Assembly: GCA_965371355.1 (NCBI GenBank) | Contig: CBDUYD010000066.1 | Location: forward strand, 1-15,352 | DNA from: JASJHI01 sp965371355 | GTDB lineage: Bacteria > Actinomycetota > Acidimicrobiia > Acidimicrobiales > Ilumatobacteraceae | Length of the DNA stretch: 15,352 nt | Direction: 5' to 3' | In this document: in pieces, positions 1 through 7,434 of the stretch | How the letters are laid out: each line of letters begins with the position of its first letter | Position numbering within the stretch: the stretch's first letter is position 1 | The notes under the pieces: generated by a model | What the model was told of the DNA's origin: nothing | Database searches by the model: none | Seen by the model: the letters and a program-made list of their open reading frames with translations, nothing else | Made by a program: the position numbers and the translations under genes

Positions 1-1649
1 CGTTCCGCCCCGTAGATGTCGCTGATGAACTTGGCGGCGCAGTTGTTGCGGTCGATTCCGGCGGCGCGGCACCAGTTCAGGGCGCCATCGGAGCTGAAGA
101 ACGGCTCGGCGACGAGCGTGATGTACCAGCCGGCCATCTGCTCGTCGTCGATCTCGAAGTTGTACCTACCCCCCTCGACGAGAACGACGTTGTAGTACGA
201 GCGCAGGAACTGGTGCTCGGACCAGATCTCGGGATATCCGTAGATGACCCCCTCCCACGGCGTGCCGAGCTGCTTCGCCGACAGCTGCGGCACCCACGAC
301 TCGAGGATGCCTGCCACGACCGGGGTGTCGGCGGCGACCTGGTCGTTCAACGACGTGAGCGCCAGCAGCGAGGGATTGGGTGGCGGTGCGGTGGGCGGCG
401 GTGCGGTGGGCGGCGGTGCGGTGGGCGGCGGCGCGGGGGATGGCGGCGGCGCGGAGGTCGTCGGCGGGGGCGCGGTCGTCACCGCCGCCGCGGTTGCCGG
501 AGGATCGGTCGCTCGAACCGTTGGTGTGGTGGCAGGAGATGTCGCCGCGACGGTTGCGGGAGGAGCGGTGGCGACGTCCTCGATGGCGGCCGCCCCTGTC
601 GCCGCGGTCGCCGCGGTGACGGAATCGTTCGCGCCCTCGTCGGACTCGGCGCCGCCACCGGCGAAGAGCAGCAGCCCGCCGAGACCGAGGGCGACGAGCA
701 CGACCACCGACAGCAGCACCAGCGACATCGGGCGCCTTCCACCCGCCGGTTCGGTCTGCGGGGTGACGGGTGGCGGCGGATCGCCGGTGATGGGAAGTGG
801 CGGAGGCCGCACCTCGGTGTGTGAACCGGGTGGGATCACAACCGGCGGGGGTGGTGGCCCGGAGGTGTCGGCGAGGTCGAGCAACGCACGTTGCGCGGAC
901 TGTGCAGATGGCCGTAACGCCGGTTCGACCTGCATGCAGTTGTCGATGAAGGCGGCCATTCTGGCGTCGGTCGGGGCCGGGTGGCCTCGATCGGGGGTCG
1001 GCACCGGTTCACCCGAGCGGCCTGCACGGAACGACGGCGGCTTGCCCCTCCAGAGGTGGTAGAGGGATGCGCCGAGCGAGTAGATGTCGGTCGGCGGGCC
1101 GATGTCGGGTGCCTCGTCGAGCTCCTCGGGGCTCGCGTACTGCACCGACAGCGAGGTCGTGCGGGTGGCGAACTCGGACGACTTGACGATCGCCGCGATT
1201 CCGAAGTCGCACAGCTTCACCTGACCGAAGCTGTTCTTCAACATGTTCTTCGGCTTGACATCGCGGTGGACGATGCCGACGTCGTGTGCCGCGGCGAGAG
1301 CCGAGGCGATACCCGCACCGATCGCTGCCGACTCCACCGCCGACATCGGGAGCGTGTCCGGTCCGACGACAGTCCCGCCGTCCATGAACTCCATGACGAT
1401 GCCGGGACCACCGGGCGTGGAGACGACCTCCTCGACCTGGACGACGTTCGGATGTCCCTTCAGCTGGACGAGCGCGGCGATCTCGCGGCGCAACCGGCGT
1501 TCGAGCAGCTCCGCGTCGCCGCCGGCCTGCGCCGGGTCGAGCACCTTGATCGCAACCACCCCACCGGTCGATGAACGGGTGGCGCGGTAGACCATTCCGA
1601 ATCCACCGCGATCCAACAGCTCGAGACCCTCGAATCCATCGACCTCCAA
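1..1649 (-). CDS. Ser/Thr protein kinase with one membrane helix and outer domain (3' end cut by window)
   Basis: Hanks-type kinase, 549 complete codons visible. A Gly-rich loop (RGGFGMVY, residues 14-21), Lys35 (VAIKV), HRDVKPKN with catalytic Asp130, the DFG motif at Asp148 and a SPEE segment are all present, so the kinase should be active. A Pro-rich juxtamembrane stretch leads to one hydrophobic helix at about 309-330. A Thr/Pro/Ala-rich linker follows, with PPPTA repeats near 404-423. Last comes a folded-looking domain containing WVPQLSAK and a Cys pair (527, 537), which would be outside the cell and probably senses or binds something. A similar C-terminal domain recurs in actinobacterial kinases, as far as I recall. 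The start is inferred: an in-frame TAG lies upstream and the first usable codon is TTG, preceded by AGGGG; no in-frame ATG or GTG lies between. The gene diverges from the tryptophan genes and shows no functional link to them. The C-terminus is missing. Confidence 0.9.
   Translation of the reverse strand, partial: MEVDGFEGLELLDRGGFGMVYRATRSSTGGVVAIKVLDPAQAGGDAELLERRLRREIAALVQLKGHPNVVQVEEVVSTPGGPGIVMEFMDGGTVVGPDTLPMSAVESAAIGAGIASALAAAHDVGIVHRDVKPKNMLKNSFGQVKLCDFGIAAIVKSSEFATRTTSLSVQYASPEELDEAPDIGPPTDIYSLGASLYHLWRGKPPSFRAGRSGEPVPTPDRGHPAPTDARMAAFIDNCMQVEPALRPSAQSAQRALLDLADTSGPPPPPVVIPPGSHTEVRPPPLPITGDPPPPVTPQTEPAGGRRPMSLVLLSVVVLVALGLGGLLLFAGGGAESDEGANDSVTAATAATGAAAIEDVATAPPATVAATSPATTPTVRATDPPATAAAVTTAPPPTTSAPPPSPAPPPTAPPPTAPPPTAPPPNPSLLALTSLNDQVAADTPVVAGILESWVPQLSAKQLGTPWEGVIYGYPEIWSEHQFLRSYYNVVLVEGGRYNFEIDDEQMAGWYITLVAEPFFSSDGALNWCRAAGIDRNNCAAKFISDIYGAE
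378..437 (-). repeat. 15-base in-phase repeat encoding PPPTA units in the kinase linker
   Basis: About four near-identical 15-base units (plus-strand core GTGGGCGGCGGTGCG) lie head to tail. They are in phase with the kinase and encode Pro-Pro-Pro-Thr-Ala repeats in the linker between the membrane helix and the outer domain. The unit is a multiple of three, so slippage would change linker length without breaking the frame. Confidence 0.8.
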
Positions 1650-1690
1650 GAAACCACCCCTGACCTCCAGAGCATGCCACGCGCGCCATC

Positions 1691-1718
1691 GATGAGATGA
1701 AGGCGATGAGATGAAGGC
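1691..1718. repeat. 14-base tandem direct repeat upstream of the kinase
   Basis: GATGAGATGAAGGC occurs twice in immediate succession (1691-1704 and 1705-1718). It sits 41 bases upstream of the kinase start, in the divergent intergenic region of 232 bases (1650-1881). It could be a binding site for a regulator or only a small duplication. I see no clear -10 box for either flanking gene in this region. Confidence 0.7.
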
Positions 1719-1865
1719 GGTCGGGATCCGCTAGCGCATCGAACTGGCGCAGACCCTGCAACCCCCGGTGTCGTGGCCTGCGAGACTTGGCCGATGGGCC
1801 CTCCATCCGCTTTCGTGATCTCGCTGTCGACCGGCGCGATCGGTGTTGGTGCGTTCCACCCGGCC

Positions 1866-1872
1866 GGGGGAG
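1866..1872 (+). promoter_or_regulatory. Ribosome binding site of the RidA-family gene
   Basis: GGGGGAG lies nine bases before the ATG at 1882. It supports that start over the in-frame GTG at 1843, which has no such site. The residues between the two starts also look unlike a RidA N-terminus. Confidence 0.65.
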
Positions 1873-1881
1873 ACTTCGCTC

Positions 1882-2289
1882 ATGTCGGCTGAACTCGCGA
1901 CGCCCCGAGGCGCATTCCCACATCTCCGCGAGAGCGCCGGATTCGTCTTCGTCTCGGGAACCAGTGCCCGCCGGCCGGACAACACGATCGCGGGGGCGTC
2001 GGTCGATGAGTTCGGCACCGTGTCGCTCGACATGGCGACGCAGGCGGCAGCGGTTCTCGACAATGTCGAGAACGTCCTGTCGACCGTCGGCCTCGATCGT
2101 TCCGACATCGTCGACGCCACGGTCTTCCTCGTGAACATCAACGATTTCGGCGTGTACAACGCGGCGTGGGCCGCCTTCTTCGAGGGCGTGCGTGCGCCGG
2201 CTCGTACCACGGTGGCGGTCCATCAGCTGCCCCATCCCCAGCTGCTCCTCGAGATCAAGGTGACCGCAGCCCAGCGGGCCACCCGATGA
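1882..2289 (+). CDS. RidA/YjgF-family protein, probable 2-aminomuconate deaminase
   Basis: This 135-residue protein has the length and pattern of the RidA (YjgF/YER057c/UK114) family. It shows the FVFVSGTSA strand near the N-terminus, VLDNVENVLSTVG in the middle, and the two usual active-site positions: Arg108 in ARTTVAV and Glu124 in LLEIKV. Generic RidA hydrolyses reactive enamines and imines. In the 2-nitrobenzoate and 2-aminophenol pathways, family members (NbaF, AmnD types) deaminate 2-aminomuconate to 4-oxalocrotonate and ammonia. The gene leads a unit whose next two members make and decarboxylate ACMS and overlaps the dioxygenase's upstream in-frame ATG (2286) by ATGA, so the deaminase role is the best inference. 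The RidA fold is clear from sequence; the substrate rests on neighbours. Confidence 0.85.
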   Translation: MSAELATPRGAFPHLRESAGFVFVSGTSARRPDNTIAGASVDEFGTVSLDMATQAAAVLDNVENVLSTVGLDRSDIVDATVFLVNINDFGVYNAAWAAFFEGVRAPARTTVAVHQLPHPQLLLEIKVTAAQRATR

Positions 2290-2310
2290 GCACATCTCCC
2301 GAGAACCCGA

Positions 2311-2317
2311 AAGAAGG
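2311..2317 (+). promoter_or_regulatory. Ribosome binding site that decides the dioxygenase start
   Basis: AAGAAGG lies seven bases before GTG 2325, an ideal spacing. It favours GTG 2325 over the in-frame ATG at 2286, which overlaps the preceding stop codon but has no convincing site. Confidence 0.6.
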
Positions 2318-2324
2318 ACCCACC

Positions 2325-2843
2325 GTGCAGCTTCCGTTCAGCCTCGCCGGATGGATCGACGACAACCGGGCCGACCTCCGTCCGCCGGTCGCCAACAAGC
2401 AGATCTGGATCGACGACGACATGATCGTGATGATCGTCGGCGGCGGCAACGAGCGCACCGACTTCCACGACGACCCGTTACCCGAGTTCTTCCACCAACT
2501 CGAAGGCTCGATGGTCCTCACGATCATGGACGAGGAGGGCAGCCCTCCTCGAGATGTTCCCATCGATGCGGGCGAGGTGTTCCTCCTCCCCCCGCACGTG
2601 CGCCACTCTCCCCAGCGAAAGGACCCGGACGGCATCGGCATGGTCGTCGAGATCGGCCGCAAGGAGGGCCAGCTCGACGGCTTCGAGTGGTACTGCCAGG
2701 ATTGCAACCGCGTGGTCCATCGGGTGGAGGTGCAGCTGGCGTCGATCGTCGACGACCTCCCGCCGCTCTTCGAGGCGTTCTACGCCGACACCGACGCGCG
2801 GACGTGCTCGAACTGCGGCGCGGTGCACCCGGGCAAGTCGTGA
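2325..2843 (+). CDS. nbaC: 3-Hydroxyanthranilate 3,4-dioxygenase
   Basis: This non-haem Fe(II) cupin dioxygenase opens the ring of 3-hydroxyanthranilate to give 2-amino-3-carboxymuconate semialdehyde (ACMS). From GTG 2325 it has 172 residues, close to known bacterial enzymes of about 174. It begins with the expected W-I-D-D-N segment and PPVANKQIW. The iron ligands of the family are visible as His48 and Glu54 (RTDFHDDPLPEFF) and His91 (LLPPHVRHSPQ). The bacterial-type C-terminal rubredoxin-like metal site is present as CQDC and CSNC pairs. The alternative ATG at 2286 would add 13 residues and overlap the upstream stop by ATGA. The next gene starts at GTG 2840, overlapping this stop by four bases. 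It acts in the cytosol after kynureninase, which lies on the other strand. Confidence 0.95.
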   Translation: MQLPFSLAGWIDDNRADLRPPVANKQIWIDDDMIVMIVGGGNERTDFHDDPLPEFFHQLEGSMVLTIMDEEGSPPRDVPIDAGEVFLLPPHVRHSPQRKDPDGIGMVVEIGRKEGQLDGFEWYCQDCNRVVHRVEVQLASIVDDLPPLFEAFYADTDARTCSNCGAVHPGKS

Positions 2844-3874
2844 AGGTCGACATCCACGCACACTTCTTCCCCGAGATCTCCAGGGCCGATCGTGCCCTCC
2901 TCGGCGAGGACGACGCGCCGTGGCTGCGCGACGACGGCGACGGAACCGGTTTCATCATGGTCGCCGACACCGAGTTCCGGCCGGTCGCTGCGCCGCTGTG
3001 GGATCCGGCGGCCCGCCTGGCCGCGATGGACGAGCACGGTGTGGCGGTCGAGGTGATCTCCGCCACACCGATCCTGTTCGGCTACCACGCGTCGGTGGCA
3101 GCGGCCGTTTCGTGGTCGCGGTTCGTCAACGACCGGGCGGCGGAGATGTGTGCCCACGATCCCGCCCGGCTCCGACCGCTCTGCCAGGCGCCGCTGCAGG
3201 ACATCGATGCCGCGTGCGCCGAGGTCAGCCGGGCCCGGGACTCGGGCCACGTCGGGGTGCACATCGGCAACCATGTCGGCGACCGCAACCTCGACGATCC
3301 CGGGCTCGTGCGATTCCTCCACCATTGCGCCGACGAAGATATCCCGGTGTTCGTGCACCCGTGGGACATGATGGCGGGCGAGCGCATGCCGAAGTACATG
3401 CTCCAGTGGCTGGTCGGCATGCCCGCGGAGACCCACCTGGCGATCCTCTCGCTGATCCTGTCGGGTGCCTTCGAGCGCCTTCCCCGCGACCTGAAACTCT
3501 GCTTCGCCCACGGCGGTGGCAACTTCGCGGCCCAACTGGGCCGGGTCGACAACGCCTGGCACCGGCGCGACATCGTGCGCGCCGACTGCCCCGATCCGCC
3601 GTCCAGTTACGCGGAACGCTTCTCGGTCGATTCGGCGGTGTTCAGCGAAGATGCTCTTGCGCTGCTGACCACGGTGATGGGGGTCGACCGGGTGATGCTC
3701 GGTTCCGACTATCCGTTCCCGCTCGGCGAGATCCGTCCCGGGAAGGTCATCGACGACGCGCCGTTCCTCACCACCGCCGACAAGCGGAGACTTCTCGCCG
3801 ACAACGCCGCTGCGTTCTTCGGCCTCGACCTCGACCTCGACCCACACCTCGCTTCGGCCCCGGCGAACAACTGA
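2840..3874 (+). CDS. acmsd: 2-Amino-3-carboxymuconate-6-semialdehyde decarboxylase (ACMSD)
   Basis: This 344-residue metal-dependent amidohydrolase-fold decarboxylase converts ACMS to 2-aminomuconate 6-semialdehyde, diverting carbon from spontaneous quinolinate formation. Zinc ligands typical of the family are seen: the HxH pair His6/His8 (VDIHAHFFP), His173 (FVHPWDM), His224 (FAHGGG) and Asp290 (GSDYPFP). The stretches MPKYMLQWLVGMPAET and LGEIRPGK resemble eukaryotic and bacterial ACMSD closely. The GTG start overlaps the dioxygenase stop (GTGA), so the two are probably translationally coupled. The gene ends 12 bases from the converging TDO gene, with no room for a terminator between them. 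Its presence argues for a catabolic pathway rather than NAD synthesis. Confidence 0.95.
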   Translation: MKVDIHAHFFPEISRADRALLGEDDAPWLRDDGDGTGFIMVADTEFRPVAAPLWDPAARLAAMDEHGVAVEVISATPILFGYHASVAAAVSWSRFVNDRAAEMCAHDPARLRPLCQAPLQDIDAACAEVSRARDSGHVGVHIGNHVGDRNLDDPGLVRFLHHCADEDIPVFVHPWDMMAGERMPKYMLQWLVGMPAETHLAILSLILSGAFERLPRDLKLCFAHGGGNFAAQLGRVDNAWHRRDIVRADCPDPPSSYAERFSVDSAVFSEDALALLTTVMGVDRVMLGSDYPFPLGEIRPGKVIDDAPFLTTADKRRLLADNAAAFFGLDLDLDPHLASAPANN

Positions 3875-3886
3875 GCTTTCGGGCGT

Positions 3887-4723
3887 TCAGAACTGGGATC
3901 TCACGGCCCACAGATCGGGGAAGACCGGGCGGAAGAGCGTCTCGCGGAGGTAGGCCGCGCCGGGGGACCCTCCGGTTCCGATCTTCGCGCCGATGGTCCG
4001 TTGCACCATCATCACATGGCGGTAGCGCCACTCCTGCAAGCCCTCGTCGAGATCGGTGAGGGCCTCACACAGCTGGGTCAGAGCCGGGTCGGTCCTGTAC
4101 ACCTCGACGAGTGCGGCCTGGACGCCGCTCGACTCGACGACCGGTCGGGTCACATCCCGCTCGAGAACATCCGCCGGGATGTCGAATCCTCGCCGATCGA
4201 GGAATCGGACGAAGGAGTCCCACAGCGTCGGGTCGTGGTAGCGGCGGGTGAGCCGGGCGAACTCGGACGGGTTCGGCTCGAATCGGTCGAGGTGATCGGT
4301 CGTCTTCTGACCGAGCAGGAACTCGACCTCGCGGAACTGGGCGGACTGGAAGCCGCTCGAGTTGGCGAGGAAGGAACGGAACGAGGAGAACTCGAGCGGC
4401 GTCATCGTCTCCAAGACGTCGAGCTGGGCAACCAACGTCTTGAGGATCTTGAGGACCCGGTTGAGACGGCGGCCACCCTGGGCGGGCGCGTCATCGTCGA
4501 GCGAGCGGGCGAACGCGTCGAGTTCGTGCAGTACCTGCTTGAACCACAGTTCGTAGACCTGATGAATGATGATGAAGAGGGTCTCGTCGTGTTCGGGCTC
4601 GCCGGTCTCGGCGTCGCGTGACAGGCACTGCTGAAGCCCGAGCAGCTCATCGATCTTCAGGTATGTGCCGTAGGTGAGCCCGTGGGGTTGGGCCGTCGGG
4701 TCGGTCGTGGGGTCGGATGTCAT
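3887..4723 (-). CDS. kynA: Tryptophan 2,3-dioxygenase
   Basis: This 278-residue haem dioxygenase opens the indole ring of L-tryptophan to N-formylkynurenine, the first and usually rate-limiting step. Family hallmarks are GLTYGTYLKIDELL at the N-terminus and FIIIHQVYELWFKQ with the distal active-site His54. SSGFQSAQFREVEFLLG is also present, as is the proximal haem ligand His236 in YRHVMMVQRTIG. Length and motifs match bacterial TDO with nothing missing. It is the last gene of the minus-strand kynurenine unit. It starts 12 bases after the KMO stop, with a GGAGA site inside that gene's tail. The 3' end converges on ACMSD. Kynurenine formamidase, which should act next, is not found in the window. 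Confidence 0.97.
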   Translation of the reverse strand: MTSDPTTDPTAQPHGLTYGTYLKIDELLGLQQCLSRDAETGEPEHDETLFIIIHQVYELWFKQVLHELDAFARSLDDDAPAQGGRRLNRVLKILKTLVAQLDVLETMTPLEFSSFRSFLANSSGFQSAQFREVEFLLGQKTTDHLDRFEPNPSEFARLTRRYHDPTLWDSFVRFLDRRGFDIPADVLERDVTRPVVESSGVQAALVEVYRTDPALTQLCEALTDLDEGLQEWRYRHVMMVQRTIGAKIGTGGSPGAAYLRETLFRPVFPDLWAVRSQF

Positions 4724-4735
4724 GGGTCTCCAGCT

Positions 4736-6139
4736 TCAGGTGACGGAGAGGGCGTCGGGGCGGGCCATCGGATCGAGGTCGGGGAGCGGCTCGAGTTCGG
4801 CGATCAGCGACGCGGCGAGGTCGTAGTCGACCTCTGCGAGCGAGGTGGCGTCGCGGGTGAGTTCCGCGAGAATGCCGGCCTGCCGGGCAGCGCGGGCCCG
4901 CACCTCGGAATACGGCATGGTGGAGAACATGACCATGTTGTAGCGGGGGCTCCATCGGTCGGGGTGCCGCCGTTCGAGTTCGAGCGCCAACTCCCTTCTG
5001 ATCACGTAGCCGGGGTCGACGACACCGGAGCGCATCTCCAGATAGTTGTCGAGCGCCATGTCTGCGATCGCATCGGAGTTCGGCTTGCGCTCGCGCTCGA
5101 ACGCGGTGAAGGCGGCCGCCAGATCGTCGGGTCGGTCGTCGAGGTGGCGAGCCAGCGCGCGGGCCGACTCCATCGCCAGGTTCATTCCCTGTCCGTGGAA
5201 CGGCACGATGGCGTGGGCCGCGTCGCCGAGCACCACCGCTCGGTCGCGGTGGCTCCATCCCGTGGTGCGCAGCGTGGCCAGGCGGCCGGTCGGGTTGTCG
5301 AGGAACCGCTTCTCGAGATCGGGCATCATCGCGGTGAAGTCGGGGAACTCGTGTGTGAAGAAAGAGCGCACGTCGGCGCCCGATGTGAGTTCGCCGAATC
5401 CGCCGGGCCCCTCGTTGGGAGCGAAGAGCGTGACGGTGAAGTCACCCCCCGGGTTGGCCAGCGCGATGAGCATGAACTCGCCGCGGGGCCAGATGTGCAG
5501 CGCGTGGGGATCGAGGAGAAAACCGCCGTCCTCGGCGGGGGGGAGGGTCAGCTCCTTGTAGCCGTGGCCGAGCTCGTCGATGTCCTCCGCGCCGCCCATC
5601 TCGAGAATCGCCTGTCGAACCACCGAACCGGCGCCGTCGGTGCCGAAGACGACGCCGAACGACTCGTCGTGGGTGTCTCCGTCGGGACCGCTGAACGTGA
5701 GCGTCGACCGGTCGAAGTCGACCCGCTCCAGGCGCTGCCCGAACTCGATCCGTACCCTGCCGGTGGCCTCGGCCGCGTCGAGCAGGATCGCGTTGAGATC
5801 GCCTCTCGAGATCGAGTGGATGACCTCGTGTGGATGTGTGCCGTAGGGCTGCAGCGTGACCTCGGTCGAACCCTCGGCGTGGATCATCCGGCCCTTCATC
5901 GGGATGGTGATCGCATCGACCCGCTTTATCACCCCGATGTCGACCAACGGCACGATTCCCCGCGTGGCCAGGGCGAGGTTGATCGAGCGGCCCGCCGAGA
6001 TGTCGACCCGCCGGATGTCGGGTCGGCTCTCGTACAACACGACGTCGTTGCCGGCGCGCGCGAGATAGGTGGAGAGCAGCGAGCCGCAGGGTCCTGCGCC
6101 GACCACGGTGACCGGGCCGCGCCCGTCGCCGGCGCTCAT
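4736..6139 (-). CDS. kmo: Kynurenine 3-monooxygenase
   Basis: This 467-residue FAD- and NAD(P)H-dependent aromatic hydroxylase converts L-kynurenine to 3-hydroxykynurenine. The Rossmann FAD motif is VVGAGPCGS (Gly14-Gly19), followed by an acidic E-S-R strand end. KMO-typical SAGRSINLALATRG follows. The second FAD motif is GTDGAGS (166-172) and the third is GDAAHAIVPFHGQGMN from Gly305. The C-terminus carries the R-Y-N-M-V-M-F-S-T-M-P-Y-S-E-V segment characteristic of KMO, which separates it from other PHBH-fold hydroxylases. Its ATG overlaps the kynureninase stop (ATGA). Eukaryotic KMO is membrane-bound; I see no clear C-terminal helix here, so it is probably soluble. Confidence 0.96.
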   Translation of the reverse strand: MSAGDGRGPVTVVGAGPCGSLLSTYLARAGNDVVLYESRPDIRRVDISAGRSINLALATRGIVPLVDIGVIKRVDAITIPMKGRMIHAEGSTEVTLQPYGTHPHEVIHSISRGDLNAILLDAAEATGRVRIEFGQRLERVDFDRSTLTFSGPDGDTHDESFGVVFGTDGAGSVVRQAILEMGGAEDIDELGHGYKELTLPPAEDGGFLLDPHALHIWPRGEFMLIALANPGGDFTVTLFAPNEGPGGFGELTSGADVRSFFTHEFPDFTAMMPDLEKRFLDNPTGRLATLRTTGWSHRDRAVVLGDAAHAIVPFHGQGMNLAMESARALARHLDDRPDDLAAAFTAFERERKPNSDAIADMALDNYLEMRSGVVDPGYVIRRELALELERRHPDRWSPRYNMVMFSTMPYSEVRARAARQAGILAELTRDATSLAEVDYDLAASLIAELEPLPDLDPMARPDALSVT

Positions 6140-7434
6140 CGCGTCTCGGCTCGGTCGAGCAGCCGGTCGAGGATCCCGACGAAGCGGTGGATGTCGCCAA
6201 ACGAGTTGTAGAGCGGAACCGGCGCAGCCCGGATCACGTCGGGGTGGCGCCAGTCGCAGGCCACACCGGCAGCCTCGAGTTGTTCGTAGATCGCGCGGCC
6301 GGTGAATTCGGGACGGGTCACCCGCAGCGCGAACTGGCAGCCGCGGGCATGCATCTCGTGCGGTGTGAGGTTCTCGATCCTGCCGCGGAGGACACGGTCG
6401 AGGAGGAAGTCGAGGTACTCGATCTGGCGCTCGGACTTCGCCCGCAGCGCCGTTATCCCTCCCGCTTCGTCGATCAGATCGAGCGAAGCGCGAAGGGCGG
6501 CCATCGACAGGATCGGTGCGTTGCTCAGCTGCCATGACTCGACCGTCGGAATCGCCTCGAAGTCGGTGGACATCTCGAATCGCGTCGACTTGCGGGTGCC
6601 CCACCAGCCGAGCAGCTTCGGGAGGGTCGGATCGGCGACGTGGCGCTGATGGACGAACGCGCCGCCCACGGCACCCGGCCCGCCGTTGAGGTACTTGTAG
6701 CTGCACCACATCGCGAAATCCACGTCCCAGTCGTGGAGTTCGACGACGACGTTGCCCGCCGCGTGCGCCAGGTCGAAGCCGACCCGCGCGCCCACGGCGT
6801 GCCCGGCGCGGGTGATCGATGCCATCGGCAGCACCTGGCCGGTGAAGTACTGCACGCCGGGGAGGAGTACGAGGGCGAGTTCGTCGCCGTGGGTGGCGAT
6901 CGCTGCCAGGATGTCGTCGGGATCGAGGACTTCGGCGCCGGGTCGGGGGCCGATCGTGACGAGCGATGTCTCGGGCTCGAATCCCCGCTGACGGATCTGG
7001 GACTCGACGGCGAAGTGGTCCGATGGGAACGCGTGCTCCTCGATCAAGATCTTGTGCCGTTGCGGCGTCGGCTCGTAGAAGCTGATCATCAGCAGGTGCA
7101 GGTTGACGGTCAGCGAGTTCATCACCACGACTTCGTCGGGCTCGGCACCGACGAGGTGTGCGATCTGTCCGGTGAGGAGCTCGTGATAGGGCTCCCATGC
7201 GGTCGCTCCCGTGAAGTGGCCGGCAATGCCGAGCTCGCCCCAGCGTTCGAGCTCGCTCGCCACGTACCCGGCGGTCCGCGCCGGTGCGGCTCCGAGCGAG
7301 TTGCCGACGAGATAGATCTGTGGCGTGCCGTCGTCGGCCGGTGGGATCCGGAACTCGGCCCGGAACCCGGCCAGCGGATCGTCGGCGTCGAGGGCGGCCG
7401 CCGTCTCCGGACCGGGTGTGAACTCGAGGGTCAT
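6136..7434 (-). CDS. kynU: Kynureninase
   Basis: This 432-residue PLP enzyme cleaves 3-hydroxykynurenine to 3-hydroxyanthranilate and L-alanine, and can also act on kynurenine. It shows the usual YLVGNSLG near residue 45 and the VMNSLTVNLHLLM segment. GFDLAHAAGNV precedes the PLP-lysine motif CSYKYLNGGPG, with Lys247 as the Schiff-base residue. The GWWG and FEMSTDF segments and a C-terminal substrate-binding region with RAAPVPLYNSF complete the pattern, and length is normal for the family. The ATG overlaps the stop of the PP-loop gene by ATGA. Its own stop overlaps the KMO start in the same way, so the three are probably translated in a coupled fashion. Confidence 0.97.
   Translation of the reverse strand: MTLEFTPGPETAAALDADDPLAGFRAEFRIPPADDGTPQIYLVGNSLGAAPARTAGYVASELERWGELGIAGHFTGATAWEPYHELLTGQIAHLVGAEPDEVVVMNSLTVNLHLLMISFYEPTPQRHKILIEEHAFPSDHFAVESQIRQRGFEPETSLVTIGPRPGAEVLDPDDILAAIATHGDELALVLLPGVQYFTGQVLPMASITRAGHAVGARVGFDLAHAAGNVVVELHDWDVDFAMWCSYKYLNGGPGAVGGAFVHQRHVADPTLPKLLGWWGTRKSTRFEMSTDFEAIPTVESWQLSNAPILSMAALRASLDLIDEAGGITALRAKSERQIEYLDFLLDRVLRGRIENLTPHEMHARGCQFALRVTRPEFTGRAIYEQLEAAGVACDWRHPDVIRAAPVPLYNSFGDIHRFVGILDRLLDRAETR

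Noticed and set aside
378..437. CRISPR-like or satellite array
   Set aside because: The 15-base units are contiguous, have no spacers and are in phase with the kinase protein.
213..824. Arg/Gly-rich plus-strand frame near the window start
   Set aside because: It is the antisense of the kinase linker. The composition comes from the Pro/Ala/Thr repeats on the other strand.
2286..2324. Upstream ATG start for the dioxygenase
   Set aside because: It would couple neatly to the RidA stop, but the strong AAGAAGG site and family length favour GTG 2325. It is kept as an alternative only.
1882..3874. Quinolinate/NAD biosynthesis unit
   Set aside because: ACMSD diverts ACMS away from quinolinate, and no nadC-like gene is present. 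A RidA-family deaminase fits catabolism better.
2554..4059. Plus-strand frame of 501 codons spanning HAAO, ACMSD and part of kynA
   Set aside because: It is out of frame with two certain enzymes, crosses their boundaries and is extremely Arg-rich.
4682..6211. Plus-strand open frame of 509 codons opposite kmo
   Set aside because: KMO is unmistakable on the minus strand. The antisense product is Arg/Gly/Val-rich with no recognisable domain.
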